Shown one piece after another: positions 1 to 9,163 of a DNA stretch of 39,426 bases. The position numbers and the translations under genes are program-made. Position 1 is the first letter of the stretch. Every line of letters starts with the position of its first letter. This stretch comes from a bacterium (GTDB taxonomy: Bacteria; Planctomycetota; Planctomycetia; Kolteriales; Kolteriaceae). The DNA lies in contig JAIEPU010000305.1 in the NCBI GenBank assembly GCA_019748235.1, positions 1-39,426 of the forward strand. Direction: 5' to 3'. The notes beneath the pieces were generated by a model that saw only the letters and a list, made by a program, of their open reading frames with translations, had not been told where the DNA came from and made no database searches.

Positions 1-1
1 T

Positions 2-106
2 CCGAACCCACCGGCCCCAGGCCCCCAAAGCCAGTACCGACCGCAGACTCGCATGGCTCCCTACGCCACGATGTCGAAGGTTCGTGGCGGATACTACCAG
101 CGATAA
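2..106 (+). CDS. C-terminal tail of an unidentified protein (partial)
   Basis: An open frame enters from the left edge and ends at a TAA at 104-106. The 34 visible residues are rich in Pro, Gln and Tyr, starting PNPPAPGP and ending GGYYQR. The strong hairpin terminator about 60 bases downstream supports a real gene ending here. Nothing in the tail identifies a family; it looks like a low-complexity, possibly exported or surface-exposed, C-terminus. Confidence 0.45.
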   Translation, partial: PNPPAPGPQSQYRPQTRMAPYATMSKVRGGYYQR

Positions 107-427
107 GCGGTGGAGTGCATCAACTGACGAACAACAGTAAGAAGCTAATTCGCACCCGCGAAGCCGTACCGGCCGATCCCACCCCACAGGATCGGCCGGT
201 TTCTTTTCTTGATAATGCCTGTCGCAAAGCTAACTCAACACACATGTAATGAGAAAAGAGTGTCATTCCTGTGGCACTCGACCTCAGCATTTTGAGACAA
301 CGCTATTAAGGGACGAAACAACTTTCATCGTAACTAAGGGGAGAAACCGTCCAAATCAATCGCGAGCTAAGCTTTCGCGATGAATTGAAATCTCAAAAGG
401 ACGGGCGACTCCCCGCATTCGACAGAC
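107..427. other. Intergenic region with terminator, otherwise unassigned
   Basis: This gap separates the partial gene from the TPR gene. Apart from the terminator at 168-210 I see no gene and no RNA. The stretch at about 230-330 is richer in A and T than its surroundings and probably holds the promoter of the TPR gene, but no convincing -35/-10 pair stands out. Confidence 0.5.
168..210 (+). terminator. Rho-independent terminator
   Basis: A perfect 12-bp inverted repeat (168-179 paired with 189-200, arms accggccgatcc and ggatcggccggt, 9-base loop) is followed directly by the T-rich tract ttcttttctt. It lies about 60 bases after the stop of the partial gene at the left edge and would end that transcript. 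Confidence 0.85.
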
Positions 428-3349
428 ATGGCAACAGCACCACGGCGACGAAAGCGACTACGTTGGAACCGCCGAGTCAATTTCTACTGGCTCGGAGGAA
501 CGCTTGCCGTCTTGATCCTTGCTCCAATAATTGTCGTCACCCTGCATGCCATCCAGGCACCTCGCCTCTCACAGTTTCTGAAGCAACGCGCCAATGACCT
601 GTTATCCGAGGGAAAAACCCTCGAGGGAACGCAATACCTTCAGCTCTACGTTCGATCGAACCCAGACGACATGCCGGAAGCGTTGCGCCTGGCCATGCTT
701 TGGCTCGACAGCGATGATCCCTATGCGCTTTACGAGTCGCAGCAGATTCTTCTGCGTGCCGTCAGGTCAGGAGATAAGAGTCCATCGGTGCGAGTAGCGG
801 TACTCCGCCTCCATCTGATGATGGGAGAGAAGGCCGAAGCTCTTCGCGCGGCTCGCGAATTGGAATTGATTCCATCGCTCGATGCATCCGCTTGGCGTCT
901 CATTGCCGAGGCCTACGACATCAACGATCAGAAATCCGACGCTCTTCGGGCGGCCCGGCATTCGATTGATAAAGATCCCAATGACCTCGTTAGTTTGGCG
1001 TTGTATCTTCCGCTCGTGATGCAAAATTCATCCAACCCGGATGAAATGCGGAGTGAGTCTGAAAAGCGCGTGAACGACTCAAAAGATAAGGCGATGGCCA
1101 ATCTGGTCGCATACACCGCACTTCGCAACGCCGGTTTACCCGAGGCGTCCGCTTATCTTGCGCGGGCCGTTGAGCTGGGTCCCGACAACGTAGAGATTCT
1201 GTTGATGGCGGCGCGCGACGCCACCGACAAAGACCCGAATGCCGCGCAAAAGTATCTGGAACGTGCCTCCGCGCTTGCTCCGAATGATGAACGCGTCGAT
1301 CTCACCTTCGGCAATTGGCTCGCGTGGTCGGGCAGACCGCAAGAGGCATACGATGCGCTCCGGCGCGGATACGAAAAGCATGGTCGTTATTTTCCTGAGT
1401 TTGCCTGGCGATTGGCCGAAATTCTGATCGAACAAAACCAAAAGCCGGACGCTATTTCTGAATATCTGCAAGCAGTGCTCGATTCCCGCGACTACCAGCC
1501 TGCCTATAGGTTCCTTCGTGGTCGAGCGGAAATGATCAAGGGGAATCTCGATCGCGCGGAAAGTCAACTCGTCATCGCCAAACGTTTAATCGAACAGTTC
1601 GGTATGCCCTCGCAGTCGTGGGGGGATCGAGATGAGCTTGTCTTTAAAATTGACTTAGCCTTGGCGGGGATCGCCTACGGGCAGGGGGACTATCAGAAAG
1701 CCATTCGTCTGGCGGACAGCGCCCACGAACGGATGCCTCGCGAATTCACCCCTCTCATCACACTGGGTGAAATCATTTACAGCCTAGGTGATCTCGACAA
1801 ATCTGAACAAGCATGGTCCGAGGCGATCGACCGCCCGTTTCATCCTCCGGGAGCGCTGCTTGGCCTTCTTCGAACGAGGCTTGGACAGCTCGCGGAATTG
1901 CCGGCATCGCAAAGAAAGTTCGATCAACTCTTCGATCTCTTGGAACGTGCTAAGCGTCGCGTTCCAAACGATGTGAATCTCACGCTCCTGGAATCGGAAG
2001 TGCAATGGATGTCGGGGCAAACGAGTGAAGCACTCGACACCTTGCGCGCGGCCCGCCAGCTTTACGATCGCCAGCCGATCGTCGCCCTTTCCCTCATCCG
2101 ACTTCTCATTGCCACCGGAAACGATGCCGAGGCGGAAAAGCAAATAGCAAAGTTCGACAAGGATTTCGGCCCACAGATGGCTTCCGTGCTCAGTCGAGCG
2201 ACTCTCCAAGCTCAGCAAGGTGACTTCGCCGCCGCGCGAACAATCCTCTCCAAGAACGAGTCACTTTTTCCTCCTCCCACACAGTCGACCCGCTTTCGTT
2301 TGATCGGTCAGCTCGATGGACTTCTCCGCTCCAACAAAGAGGCGGGGGAGAAATTCGCCACGGCATGTGAAGCAGATCCGAACGACGATTTGGCTTGGAT
2401 GTATCGCTGGACATGGATTGATACCGCTGAGGGATCGGAACCCTCTGACCGAGCGATTGAGCAGGCTCGAAAAAAGTTTGGTGACGCGAATGTTCGCTGG
2501 CGCTGGGCGGACTCGATTCGTGCTTACGAACGCAACGTCGCGAACCCTGCACTCGCGGCTCCGACGTTGGCTGAGCATGCTGCCGTGCTGCATCAATATC
2601 ACCGTCAACACTGGGCCACTTGGTTCGTGAAGGGCCTTGAGGCGGAGGTCAATGATCGTCCAGAAGAAGCGATTCAGCACTATTTGAAGGCGATCGCACG
2701 GGGCCCCGCCCTTCCCTCAGTGACCGACCGAGCCGTGAGACTGCTCATCAAGTCCGGCGCTACCGAAGATGCGGAAGCGACGCTTGCGCGGGCGCGCACC
2801 CAGCGGTTCCCCTTTGTCAACGACCAGATGATGTTGGCGGAAATCGACCTCGCAAAAAACCAAAAGGAAACAGCTCTCGCCAAAGTTCGCACGATCAAGG
2901 AGGCCCATTACTCCGAAGCATTCGTGACACTTTGGATTATTCGAATGTTCGCGAAGCTGGACCACCTCCCTGAAGCGCGCGAGCAACTCATGGAGTTCGT
3001 GAAAGCGCATCCAGACAACCTCACCGGTTGGTTAATGGACTTGGCGCTAACTTCCACCAATGAAGGGAAGATCGATCCCGACGTCACCGTCGCTCTCTTG
3101 AAGGAGACGTCGAACGTGACCAATCAGCATTTCGTCGCTGGACAAATTGAATTGTCGGCGGGAAATCTCGAATTGGCCGACAAGGAATTCGATCAGGCTT
3201 TATCGACAGGCAAGCTGAGCGAATCGGATTGGCGGACGATCATCGACTTTCTCCGGTGGCGAAAGGCAAACAATCTCGAATCGGTCGTCGATCGCGCGCG
3301 GGAAGCCTTTCCCTCTGCCCTTTGGCTGAACCCTCCCCCGAATTCGTAG
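428..3349 (+). CDS. Membrane-anchored tetratricopeptide repeat protein
   Basis: A 973-residue protein. The N-terminus is strongly basic (RRRKR, then RWNRR) and is followed by one hydrophobic segment at about residues 21-44, so it should be anchored in the inner membrane with the bulk outside the cytoplasm. The rest is helical and built of degenerate TPR units, visible as repeated patterns such as ALRAARHSIDKDPND and AIQHYLKAIARGP. TPR arrays mediate protein-protein contacts; no catalytic domain is visible. The start at 428 keeps the basic-plus-hydrophobic anchor intact, although no strong ribosome binding site precedes it. The next gene is 180 bases downstream on the same strand. The partner is unknown. 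Confidence 0.85.
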   Translation: MATAPRRRKRLRWNRRVNFYWLGGTLAVLILAPIIVVTLHAIQAPRLSQFLKQRANDLLSEGKTLEGTQYLQLYVRSNPDDMPEALRLAMLWLDSDDPYALYESQQILLRAVRSGDKSPSVRVAVLRLHLMMGEKAEALRAARELELIPSLDASAWRLIAEAYDINDQKSDALRAARHSIDKDPNDLVSLALYLPLVMQNSSNPDEMRSESEKRVNDSKDKAMANLVAYTALRNAGLPEASAYLARAVELGPDNVEILLMAARDATDKDPNAAQKYLERASALAPNDERVDLTFGNWLAWSGRPQEAYDALRRGYEKHGRYFPEFAWRLAEILIEQNQKPDAISEYLQAVLDSRDYQPAYRFLRGRAEMIKGNLDRAESQLVIAKRLIEQFGMPSQSWGDRDELVFKIDLALAGIAYGQGDYQKAIRLADSAHERMPREFTPLITLGEIIYSLGDLDKSEQAWSEAIDRPFHPPGALLGLLRTRLGQLAELPASQRKFDQLFDLLERAKRRVPNDVNLTLLESEVQWMSGQTSEALDTLRAARQLYDRQPIVALSLIRLLIATGNDAEAEKQIAKFDKDFGPQMASVLSRATLQAQQGDFAAARTILSKNESLFPPPTQSTRFRLIGQLDGLLRSNKEAGEKFATACEADPNDDLAWMYRWTWIDTAEGSEPSDRAIEQARKKFGDANVRWRWADSIRAYERNVANPALAAPTLAEHAAVLHQYHRQHWATWFVKGLEAEVNDRPEEAIQHYLKAIARGPALPSVTDRAVRLLIKSGATEDAEATLARARTQRFPFVNDQMMLAEIDLAKNQKETALAKVRTIKEAHYSEAFVTLWIIRMFAKLDHLPEAREQLMEFVKAHPDNLTGWLMDLALTSTNEGKIDPDVTVALLKETSNVTNQHFVAGQIELSAGNLELADKEFDQALSTGKLSESDWRTIIDFLRWRKANNLESVVDRAREAFPSALWLNPPPNS

Positions 3350-3432
3350 GAAGCGACGCTCGGTCACGAACGACCTCGCCCTCACGCCCGACACTCGTAA
3401 TATATCTCAGATGGTTAGGAAGGGAGAATCGC

Positions 3433-3507
3433 ATGAAGGCGATGTCGTTCCGCCATTTGCGCGCGGATGAAGAGGCTCATGCGTTGTCCCGCCGAACACA
3501 ATGGTGA
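3433..3507 (+). CDS. Possible 24-residue leader ORF
   Basis: A short ATG-initiated frame (24 residues, starting MKAMSFRHLR, stop at 3505-3507) sits just upstream of the DHH phosphoesterase gene. It is preceded by AGGGAG at a sensible distance, which is the only reason to list it. No similarity is recognised and it could equally be untranslated leader. Confidence 0.2.
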   Translation: MKAMSFRHLRADEEAHALSRRTQW

Positions 3508-3529
3508 TTAAGTCATAGGTGAAAATCGG

Positions 3530-4510
3530 ATGCTCGCCTGGAATGAGCTCGAAGAGCGGATCAATGCTGCTCAAAAAATCTTGATCACCACTCATGTTCG
3601 CCCCGACGGCGATGCCTTGGGCTCGGAATTAGCCCTTGCCGACTTACTGATCGCCCGTGGGAAGCAAGTCGAAATCTTGAACTCAAGTCCCACTCCCGAG
3701 CGGTATCACTTCCTCGATCCAGATTTCCGGCGAATTCAGTGGATCCATCCTGGAAGTGAAACACCCAAGGTCGATCCCGATTTGTTTATCGTCGTCGACA
3801 CCGGCACATGGTCGCAGCTCGCGGGGTTGGCTCCGTTCGTCCGATCGTTTCAAGGTCCAAAGGTCGTCATCGATCATCACGTCAGCCAGGATGATCTCGG
3901 AGCATTAAGGCTCGTCGATACGTCGGCTGCCGCCGCCGGCATGCTCATCTATCAAGCGTATCAGGCATTGAAGCAACCGATTTCGCCGGAAGCCGCTCAG
4001 GCTCTATTCGTTGCAATCGCAATGGATACCGGCTGGATGCGGCATCCGAATTCAACACCCGCCGTCTATGAAGCAGCCGCGGAACTTGTTCGCGCGGGGG
4101 CAAAGCCTCATGCGATTTATCGTCAACTCTTCGAGCAGAACCGGGCCGAGCGACTTCAGCTCATGCGTGTCCTCTACCAGCGAATTGATCTTCGTTGCGG
4201 CGGCACCCTGGCCACCAGTTACATCTATTGGCAAGACATCATGGATGTGAATGCTCATCCCATGGAGACCGAAGACTTCATTAACGAACTGATGAGTCTT
4301 CGTGGAGTCGAAGTCGCCGTTCTCTTCATCGGCCAACTCGAAGGCGGCACGAAAGTGAGCTTCCGCAGTCGTGGCAACTTCGACTGCAGCAAATTCGCCG
4401 AAACGCTTGGAGGCGGAGGCCATAAGGCAGCCGCTGGCGCGAGCCTCAGCGATCCCGTCGATCAAGCCCGCGAGCGAATACTTCCCGCCGCGGAACAGTT
4501 CCTTTGCTAG
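3530..4510 (+). CDS. nrnA: DHH-family phosphoesterase (NrnA-type oligoribonuclease/pAp phosphatase)
   Basis: A 326-residue protein, the normal size for NrnA. In order it shows the N-terminal DHH signature THVRPDGDALGSE (about residues 21-33), the VVDTG motif (about 88), the name-giving IDHHVS (about 114-119), a conserved MDTGW segment, and the C-terminal DHHA1 motif GGGGHKAAAGAS near residue 295. These are the metal- and substrate-binding motifs of the family. NrnA enzymes degrade very short RNAs, including pGpG from cyclic di-GMP, and/or dephosphorylate 3',5'-pAp in the cytoplasm; sequence alone cannot say which dominates here. It lies 80 bases upstream of the topoisomerase gene on the same strand, so co-transcription is plausible. 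Confidence 0.88.
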   Translation: MLAWNELEERINAAQKILITTHVRPDGDALGSELALADLLIARGKQVEILNSSPTPERYHFLDPDFRRIQWIHPGSETPKVDPDLFIVVDTGTWSQLAGLAPFVRSFQGPKVVIDHHVSQDDLGALRLVDTSAAAAGMLIYQAYQALKQPISPEAAQALFVAIAMDTGWMRHPNSTPAVYEAAAELVRAGAKPHAIYRQLFEQNRAERLQLMRVLYQRIDLRCGGTLATSYIYWQDIMDVNAHPMETEDFINELMSLRGVEVAVLFIGQLEGGTKVSFRSRGNFDCSKFAETLGGGGHKAAAGASLSDPVDQARERILPAAEQFLC

Positions 4511-4525
4511 ATTTCCTCATAAAAA

Positions 4526-4561
4526 GGACGGAGAGATGTGCCCCGCGCCAAGGGACCGTCC
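4526..4561 (+). other. Hairpin between nrnA and the topoisomerase gene
   Basis: Six-base arms ggacgg (4526-4531) and ccgtcc (4556-4561) enclose a GC-rich 24-base loop. It has no T tract afterwards, so it is not a convincing terminator; it may be a partial terminator, an RNA processing site or nothing. It ends 29 bases before the topoisomerase start. Confidence 0.25.
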
Positions 4562-4590
4562 CTCTAAGTCATTGACACGGAACGGATGCC

Positions 4591-6993
4591 ATGATCGAGC
4601 AAATCGAAACCGTCAACATCAAGGAAGAAGCGGAACGGCGCTATTTGAATTATGCGCTCTCGGTCGTCACTTCCCGTGCTCTTCCCGATGTCCGCGATGG
4701 ATTGAAACCGGTGCAGCGGCGAATCCTGTTCGCGATGCGGCAAGAGGGCTACCGCGCGGACGGCCGGACGCGAAAGTGCGTCGGTGTCACCGGCGAAGTC
4801 ACCAAGTCATATCACCCGCACGGCGATGACCCCGTCTACGAAGCGCTCGTTCGCATGGCGCAGGACTTCGTCATGCGGTATCCGCTCATCCACGGCGAAG
4901 GAAATTTCGGATCGGTGGACGGCGATCCTCCCGCCGCTCGTCGATACACCGAATGCAAGCTTCTTCCCATCGCGGAAGAACTGATGACAGAGATCGACCA
5001 GAACACCGTCGACTTTCGGCCCAACTTTGATGGTGAAAAAACAGAGCCGGTCGTCCTGCCCGCACAGTTTCCCCAATTGCTTGCCAACGGCTCGCAGGGA
5101 ATCGCGGTCGGAATGGCGACCAATATCCCACCACACAACATCGGCGAATTGATCAAAGCATGTCTGATCCTCATTGATGAACCGGAGGCGACCACCGCGC
5201 AGCTTGTGAATCTGCAGCGTGGCCCGATTAGAGGCCCCGATTTCCCGCTTGGTGGCCGAATGCTCATCGACCAGCCGACTCTCAGGCAAATCTATGAGAC
5301 TGGTCAGGGATCCATTCGCGTTCAAGGAGAATGGAAGCTCGAGGAAGACAAGATCAAAGGGAAGTCCTCGACGAACGGGAAGACGGGATCGCTTAAACGA
5401 ATCATCATCAGCTCGATTCCGCACGGCGTGAACAAAGGGAACATGCTCGCCGCGATGGGAGAGATTATCGCGCAGCGGAAGCTGCCGATGGTCGAGAATC
5501 TCGTTGATGAATCAAGCCTTGCGAACGGCATGCGCATCGTCGTCGAGATTCGGGCTGACTCCGACCCCAATGCCGTCATGGCTTATTTCTTCAAGCACAC
5601 GCAACTTCAAGACAACTTCAATTGTAACTTCACGTCGCTTTTTCCCGCGAATCCAGACGGCCCTCAGGGTGACGTTCGCCCGCGCCGGACCGGCATCAAG
5701 GAGATGCTGGCGGAGTTCCTCACATTCCGAACGAACACCGTTCGCCGGCGATTTGAGTACATACTCGAACAGCTTCGAAGGCGGATACACATCCTCGAAG
5801 GTTTTGAAATCATCTTCAACGCCCTCGACGAGGCAATCCGCATCATTCGCCAGAGCGACGGTCGGTCTGATTCCGCCGAAAGACTGAGAAAACGATTCAG
5901 CCTGACGGAGATTCAAAGTTTCGCAATTGTCGATCTGAACCTTTATCGCATCGGCAAGCTAGAGATCGAAAAGATCCGCAAGGAACTCGCGGAAAAGCGA
6001 GCGGAGGCGGAGCGTATCGAAAGAATTCTTGCCTCTCCCAAACGCCTTCGAAATGAAGTGCGGGGCGAACTCGAAGCTTTCGGCGAAAAGTATGGCGGCG
6101 GACGCAAAACACGTTTGGCCGATGAAGAAGCTCAACCGGAATTCGATCCTGAAGCATACATCGTCCGGGAAAACACGAACGTCGTTCTCACGCGTGAAGG
6201 CTGGGTGAAGCGAGTTGGCCGGATTTCCTCCGTCGCATCGACTAGAACGCGCGAAGGGGACGAAGTTCTCGCCGTGTTGCCGGGAAGCACGCTCGACTTT
6301 ATCGTACTGTTCTCCTCCGACGGCGTTGCTTATACGATTCGAATCGACGAACTCCCCGTCAGCTCCGGGTATGGGGAACCGCTCGCGAAATTTTTCCGCA
6401 TGGGGGACGGGGCCTCCATCGTCGGAGCCATCACCACCGATCCCCGGTTCACTCCCGCGGGCCGACTATCACCGACAAAGAAGATCCCTTACTTCCCTGG
6501 TACGAAAGAGTGGCAAGTCCTCGTCGCGACGTCAGGTGGGAACGTCCTTCGAACGCCACTGACTCCTTTCCTCACTCCTTCCACCAAAGCAGGGCGGCGC
6601 TATGTCCGCCTCGAAGCCAAGGACGAAGTCGTTCTCGTGGCCATTCCGACCGAGAAGGACGAAAGCATCTTCCTTGCCTCCGACGATGGACATCTCATCC
6701 ACTTCCCGATCGATCAAGTGATCGAGCTTTCGGGCGTCGGTAAAGGCGTGCATGGGATCAAGCTCGAGAAGAACGCGCGATGTCTCGGCGGCTGCATCAT
6801 CGGCGATGACAACGAATTGCTTCGATTGGAGAATACAAACGGCACCGAGATCCCCTGTCGCGGAGGCAAATACAAATCAACCTCACGCGGAGGGAAAGGT
6901 GTCGAGATTATCAAACGAGGCGGCCTGCGCCGAATCATTCCCAATGAGCCAAGCGTCATTGATTGGAATGATGTGCCGGAATCGCGAACTTAG
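4591..6993 (+). CDS. Type IIA DNA topoisomerase subunit A (GyrA/ParC family)
   Basis: An 800-residue A subunit that would cut and rejoin both DNA strands together with a GyrB/ParE-type ATPase. The N-terminal opening (EEAERRYLNYALSVVTSRALP) and GLKPVQRRILFAM are typical. The catalytic tyrosine is Tyr119 in AARRYTE, with Arg118 beside it. The C-terminal beta-propeller starts near residue 520. The GyrA box (QRRGGKG) expected in the first blade is absent; a partial match, SRGGKG, appears only near residue 766, so topoisomerase IV or a second gyrase-like enzyme is as likely as classical gyrase. No gyrB/parE gene is adjacent. In the quinolone region the E. coli positions Ser83, Ala84 and Asp87 are here Asp80, Pro81 and Glu84. 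I therefore leave the symbol open. Confidence 0.9.
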   Translation: MIEQIETVNIKEEAERRYLNYALSVVTSRALPDVRDGLKPVQRRILFAMRQEGYRADGRTRKCVGVTGEVTKSYHPHGDDPVYEALVRMAQDFVMRYPLIHGEGNFGSVDGDPPAARRYTECKLLPIAEELMTEIDQNTVDFRPNFDGEKTEPVVLPAQFPQLLANGSQGIAVGMATNIPPHNIGELIKACLILIDEPEATTAQLVNLQRGPIRGPDFPLGGRMLIDQPTLRQIYETGQGSIRVQGEWKLEEDKIKGKSSTNGKTGSLKRIIISSIPHGVNKGNMLAAMGEIIAQRKLPMVENLVDESSLANGMRIVVEIRADSDPNAVMAYFFKHTQLQDNFNCNFTSLFPANPDGPQGDVRPRRTGIKEMLAEFLTFRTNTVRRRFEYILEQLRRRIHILEGFEIIFNALDEAIRIIRQSDGRSDSAERLRKRFSLTEIQSFAIVDLNLYRIGKLEIEKIRKELAEKRAEAERIERILASPKRLRNEVRGELEAFGEKYGGGRKTRLADEEAQPEFDPEAYIVRENTNVVLTREGWVKRVGRISSVASTRTREGDEVLAVLPGSTLDFIVLFSSDGVAYTIRIDELPVSSGYGEPLAKFFRMGDGASIVGAITTDPRFTPAGRLSPTKKIPYFPGTKEWQVLVATSGGNVLRTPLTPFLTPSTKAGRRYVRLEAKDEVVLVAIPTEKDESIFLASDDGHLIHFPIDQVIELSGVGKGVHGIKLEKNARCLGGCIIGDDNELLRLENTNGTEIPCRGGKYKSTSRGGKGVEIIKRGGLRRIIPNEPSVIDWNDVPESRT

Positions 6994-7161
6994 TGGGACG
7001 CCCTCGTGTCTCTCGCGACGACGACACAGATTCTCGCTCGTTTGGTCTTGGTTTTGCTCGGGATTTAAAGCATCGACCTGGCTTTGACTGAGCATCTAAG
7101 CGTCAACAATCTGTCACTCGAGGCACACCGACTGAAACATTAAACACGTTAGGAGCAACTT

Positions 7162-9150
7162 ATGGAACACGGTGGATTTCTCGTTGAGTTGCTCATCGTT
7201 TACGCCGTCTCGGCTCTCGTCGTCTTTACCTTTCATCGCCTTCGCGCGCCGAGTCTTGTTGGTCTGCTTCTCGCAGGCTTGGTCGTCGGCCCCTATGGAT
7301 TAGGGCTCGTTTCAGACATCGAAATCGTCAAAGATTTGGCGGAAATCGGCGTCGTCATCCTCCTCTTCACGGTCGGCCTCGAACTCTCTCTTTCCCGGCT
7401 TTGGAGTTATGCGCGCACGATGCTGGTCGTCGGGGTACCACAAGTCGTCGGCTCCGGCCTCGTCACCATGCTGGTCACGTACGCGTGGATGGATGGGTGG
7501 AAGCCTGCGCTGTTCGTCGGCATGCTCGTCGCTATGTCGAGCACCGCGGTCGTCATGAAAATTCTTATCGATCGAGGCGAAAGCGATGCCCCCTTTGGAA
7601 GAGTGGCGGTCTCCGTCCTTCTCTTGCAAGATCTGCTCGTCACCGCGTGCATGATCTCCCTTCCGCTGCTGTCTGATTCTCATCACGTTCAAGGAAACAT
7701 CTGGAAAGAGCTCTGCATCAGCTTCGCTGTCGTCATCGGAGTACTCGTGGCAATCCGCTTCGCGATCCCTCCTTTGATGTTCCAGATTTTGAAGACGCGT
7801 AATCGCGAACTCTTCATCATGGCGATCCTGCTCGTCTGCTTGGGGACGGCGGCCGTCACCGCATCAGTCGGTCTTTCCCTCGCGCTTGGAGCATTTCTCG
7901 CCGGCCTGGCCCTTTCGGACTCAGAGTATGCTCACCAAACGATGGCGGAAGTGCTCCCATTTCGTGACACCCTCAGCAGCCTCTTCTTCGTTTCGGTTGG
8001 CATGCTCCTCGACGTCGGCTTTGTCATGAACAATCTCCTCCTCGTCGCGGGAATCGTGCTTGGGGTTCTGCTCCTCAAATCAGCCGTCGTCATGCTCCCC
8101 CTTTGGATCGAACGAAATCCTCTTCGCACGGTGGTGTTGAGTGGTATCTCGCTCGCACAGATCGGAGAATTCTCCTTCGTTTTGGCGAATAGAGGTGTCG
8201 AAGAGTACGGCATCATTGGCCAAACCGCTTATCAGTCTTTTCTCGCGGCAGCGGTCGTGACGATGTCGCTCTCGCCATTTTTGATCGCCCTTGGCCCTCG
8301 AATAGTGGAATACATCGCGAAGCTGCTTCCCGATCAGAAAGTTTATGACGAAGTTCCCACGGATAAGATCGACCACTGCCATGATCATGTCATCATCGCT
8401 GGGTATGGACTAAATGGTCACAATGTCGCGCGGGTGCTGAGAGACCTCGATCTCCCTTATGTCATCGTCGAGATGAATCCGATCACGGTCAGGACCGAGA
8501 AAGATAAGGGCGAACCGATCGTCTTGGGCGATTGCTCTCGCGCCCCTCTGCTCGAACATCTTGGAGTGAAGGAAGCGCGCGCGATGGTGATCGTTATCTC
8601 CGATCCAGCGGTGACGCGCCGGACCGTTCGCGTCGCGCGGCAGGTGAATCCTCATTTACACATCATCGTGCGAACCCGCTACGTTTCCGAAGTTGATGAG
8701 CTCCGCCAACTCGGGGCTTCGGAGATCATTCCCGAGGAATTCGAGACATCTGTCGAAATCTTCGCGCGCGTTTTGCAGCGGTTCTTGATCCCGCGAAACT
8801 TGATTCTCGATCTCGTTCAACGAATTCGGCATGACCATTACGAGGTGCTTCGTGATGGGGAGCAAGGGGCGAATAAGATGGAGCTTCCGGTGGGGATGCT
8901 TCAAGAGGTGACGACCATCACCTGTCTGATTCGTGACAATTCTCCCGCGGTCGGCAAGTCGCTGAAGGAACTGGACTTCCGCAGCCAAACGGGAGCAACC
9001 ATCATTGCCGTTCGCCGACAGGGGCAGCTCACCCCCAATCCTCCAGCGGATTTCCAGCTCGAAGAGAAGGATATCGTGATCTTGGTGGGGAGCGGTGGAC
9101 AGCTGGATCAAGCCGTCCTTGCCCTCGATCCGCGCGTTTATGAAGACTGA
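7162..9150 (+). CDS. CPA2-family monovalent cation:proton antiporter with RCK (TrkA) domains
   Basis: A 662-residue inner-membrane transporter of the KefB/KefC type. Residues 1 to about 390 form a sodium/hydrogen-exchanger domain with some 12 membrane segments, including the conserved QD pair (Gln156-Asp157) in LLLQDLLV and the IGEFSFV segment near 334. A TrkA-N/RCK domain follows with the Rossmann glycine motif GYGLNG (414-419), which binds NAD(H) or another nucleotide. A TrkA-C domain ends the protein (about 570-655). Such proteins exchange K+ or Na+ for H+ under nucleotide or ligand control. The start is fixed by AGGAG nine bases upstream. The PII gene ends only 13 bases away in convergent orientation. 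Confidence 0.92.
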   Translation: MEHGGFLVELLIVYAVSALVVFTFHRLRAPSLVGLLLAGLVVGPYGLGLVSDIEIVKDLAEIGVVILLFTVGLELSLSRLWSYARTMLVVGVPQVVGSGLVTMLVTYAWMDGWKPALFVGMLVAMSSTAVVMKILIDRGESDAPFGRVAVSVLLLQDLLVTACMISLPLLSDSHHVQGNIWKELCISFAVVIGVLVAIRFAIPPLMFQILKTRNRELFIMAILLVCLGTAAVTASVGLSLALGAFLAGLALSDSEYAHQTMAEVLPFRDTLSSLFFVSVGMLLDVGFVMNNLLLVAGIVLGVLLLKSAVVMLPLWIERNPLRTVVLSGISLAQIGEFSFVLANRGVEEYGIIGQTAYQSFLAAAVVTMSLSPFLIALGPRIVEYIAKLLPDQKVYDEVPTDKIDHCHDHVIIAGYGLNGHNVARVLRDLDLPYVIVEMNPITVRTEKDKGEPIVLGDCSRAPLLEHLGVKEARAMVIVISDPAVTRRTVRVARQVNPHLHIIVRTRYVSEVDELRQLGASEIIPEEFETSVEIFARVLQRFLIPRNLILDLVQRIRHDHYEVLRDGEQGANKMELPVGMLQEVTTITCLIRDNSPAVGKSLKELDFRSQTGATIIAVRRQGQLTPNPPADFQLEEKDIVILVGSGGQLDQAVLALDPRVYED

Positions 9151-9163
9151 TCGAGTTCTTAAA

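Noticed and set aside
262..300. Possible sigma-54 promoter (tggcac)
   Set aside because: The TGC element at the required distance is missing.
7084..7112. Possible promoter TTGACT with 17-base spacing upstream of the antiporter gene
   Set aside because: The -10 box (caatct) matches only two consensus positions.
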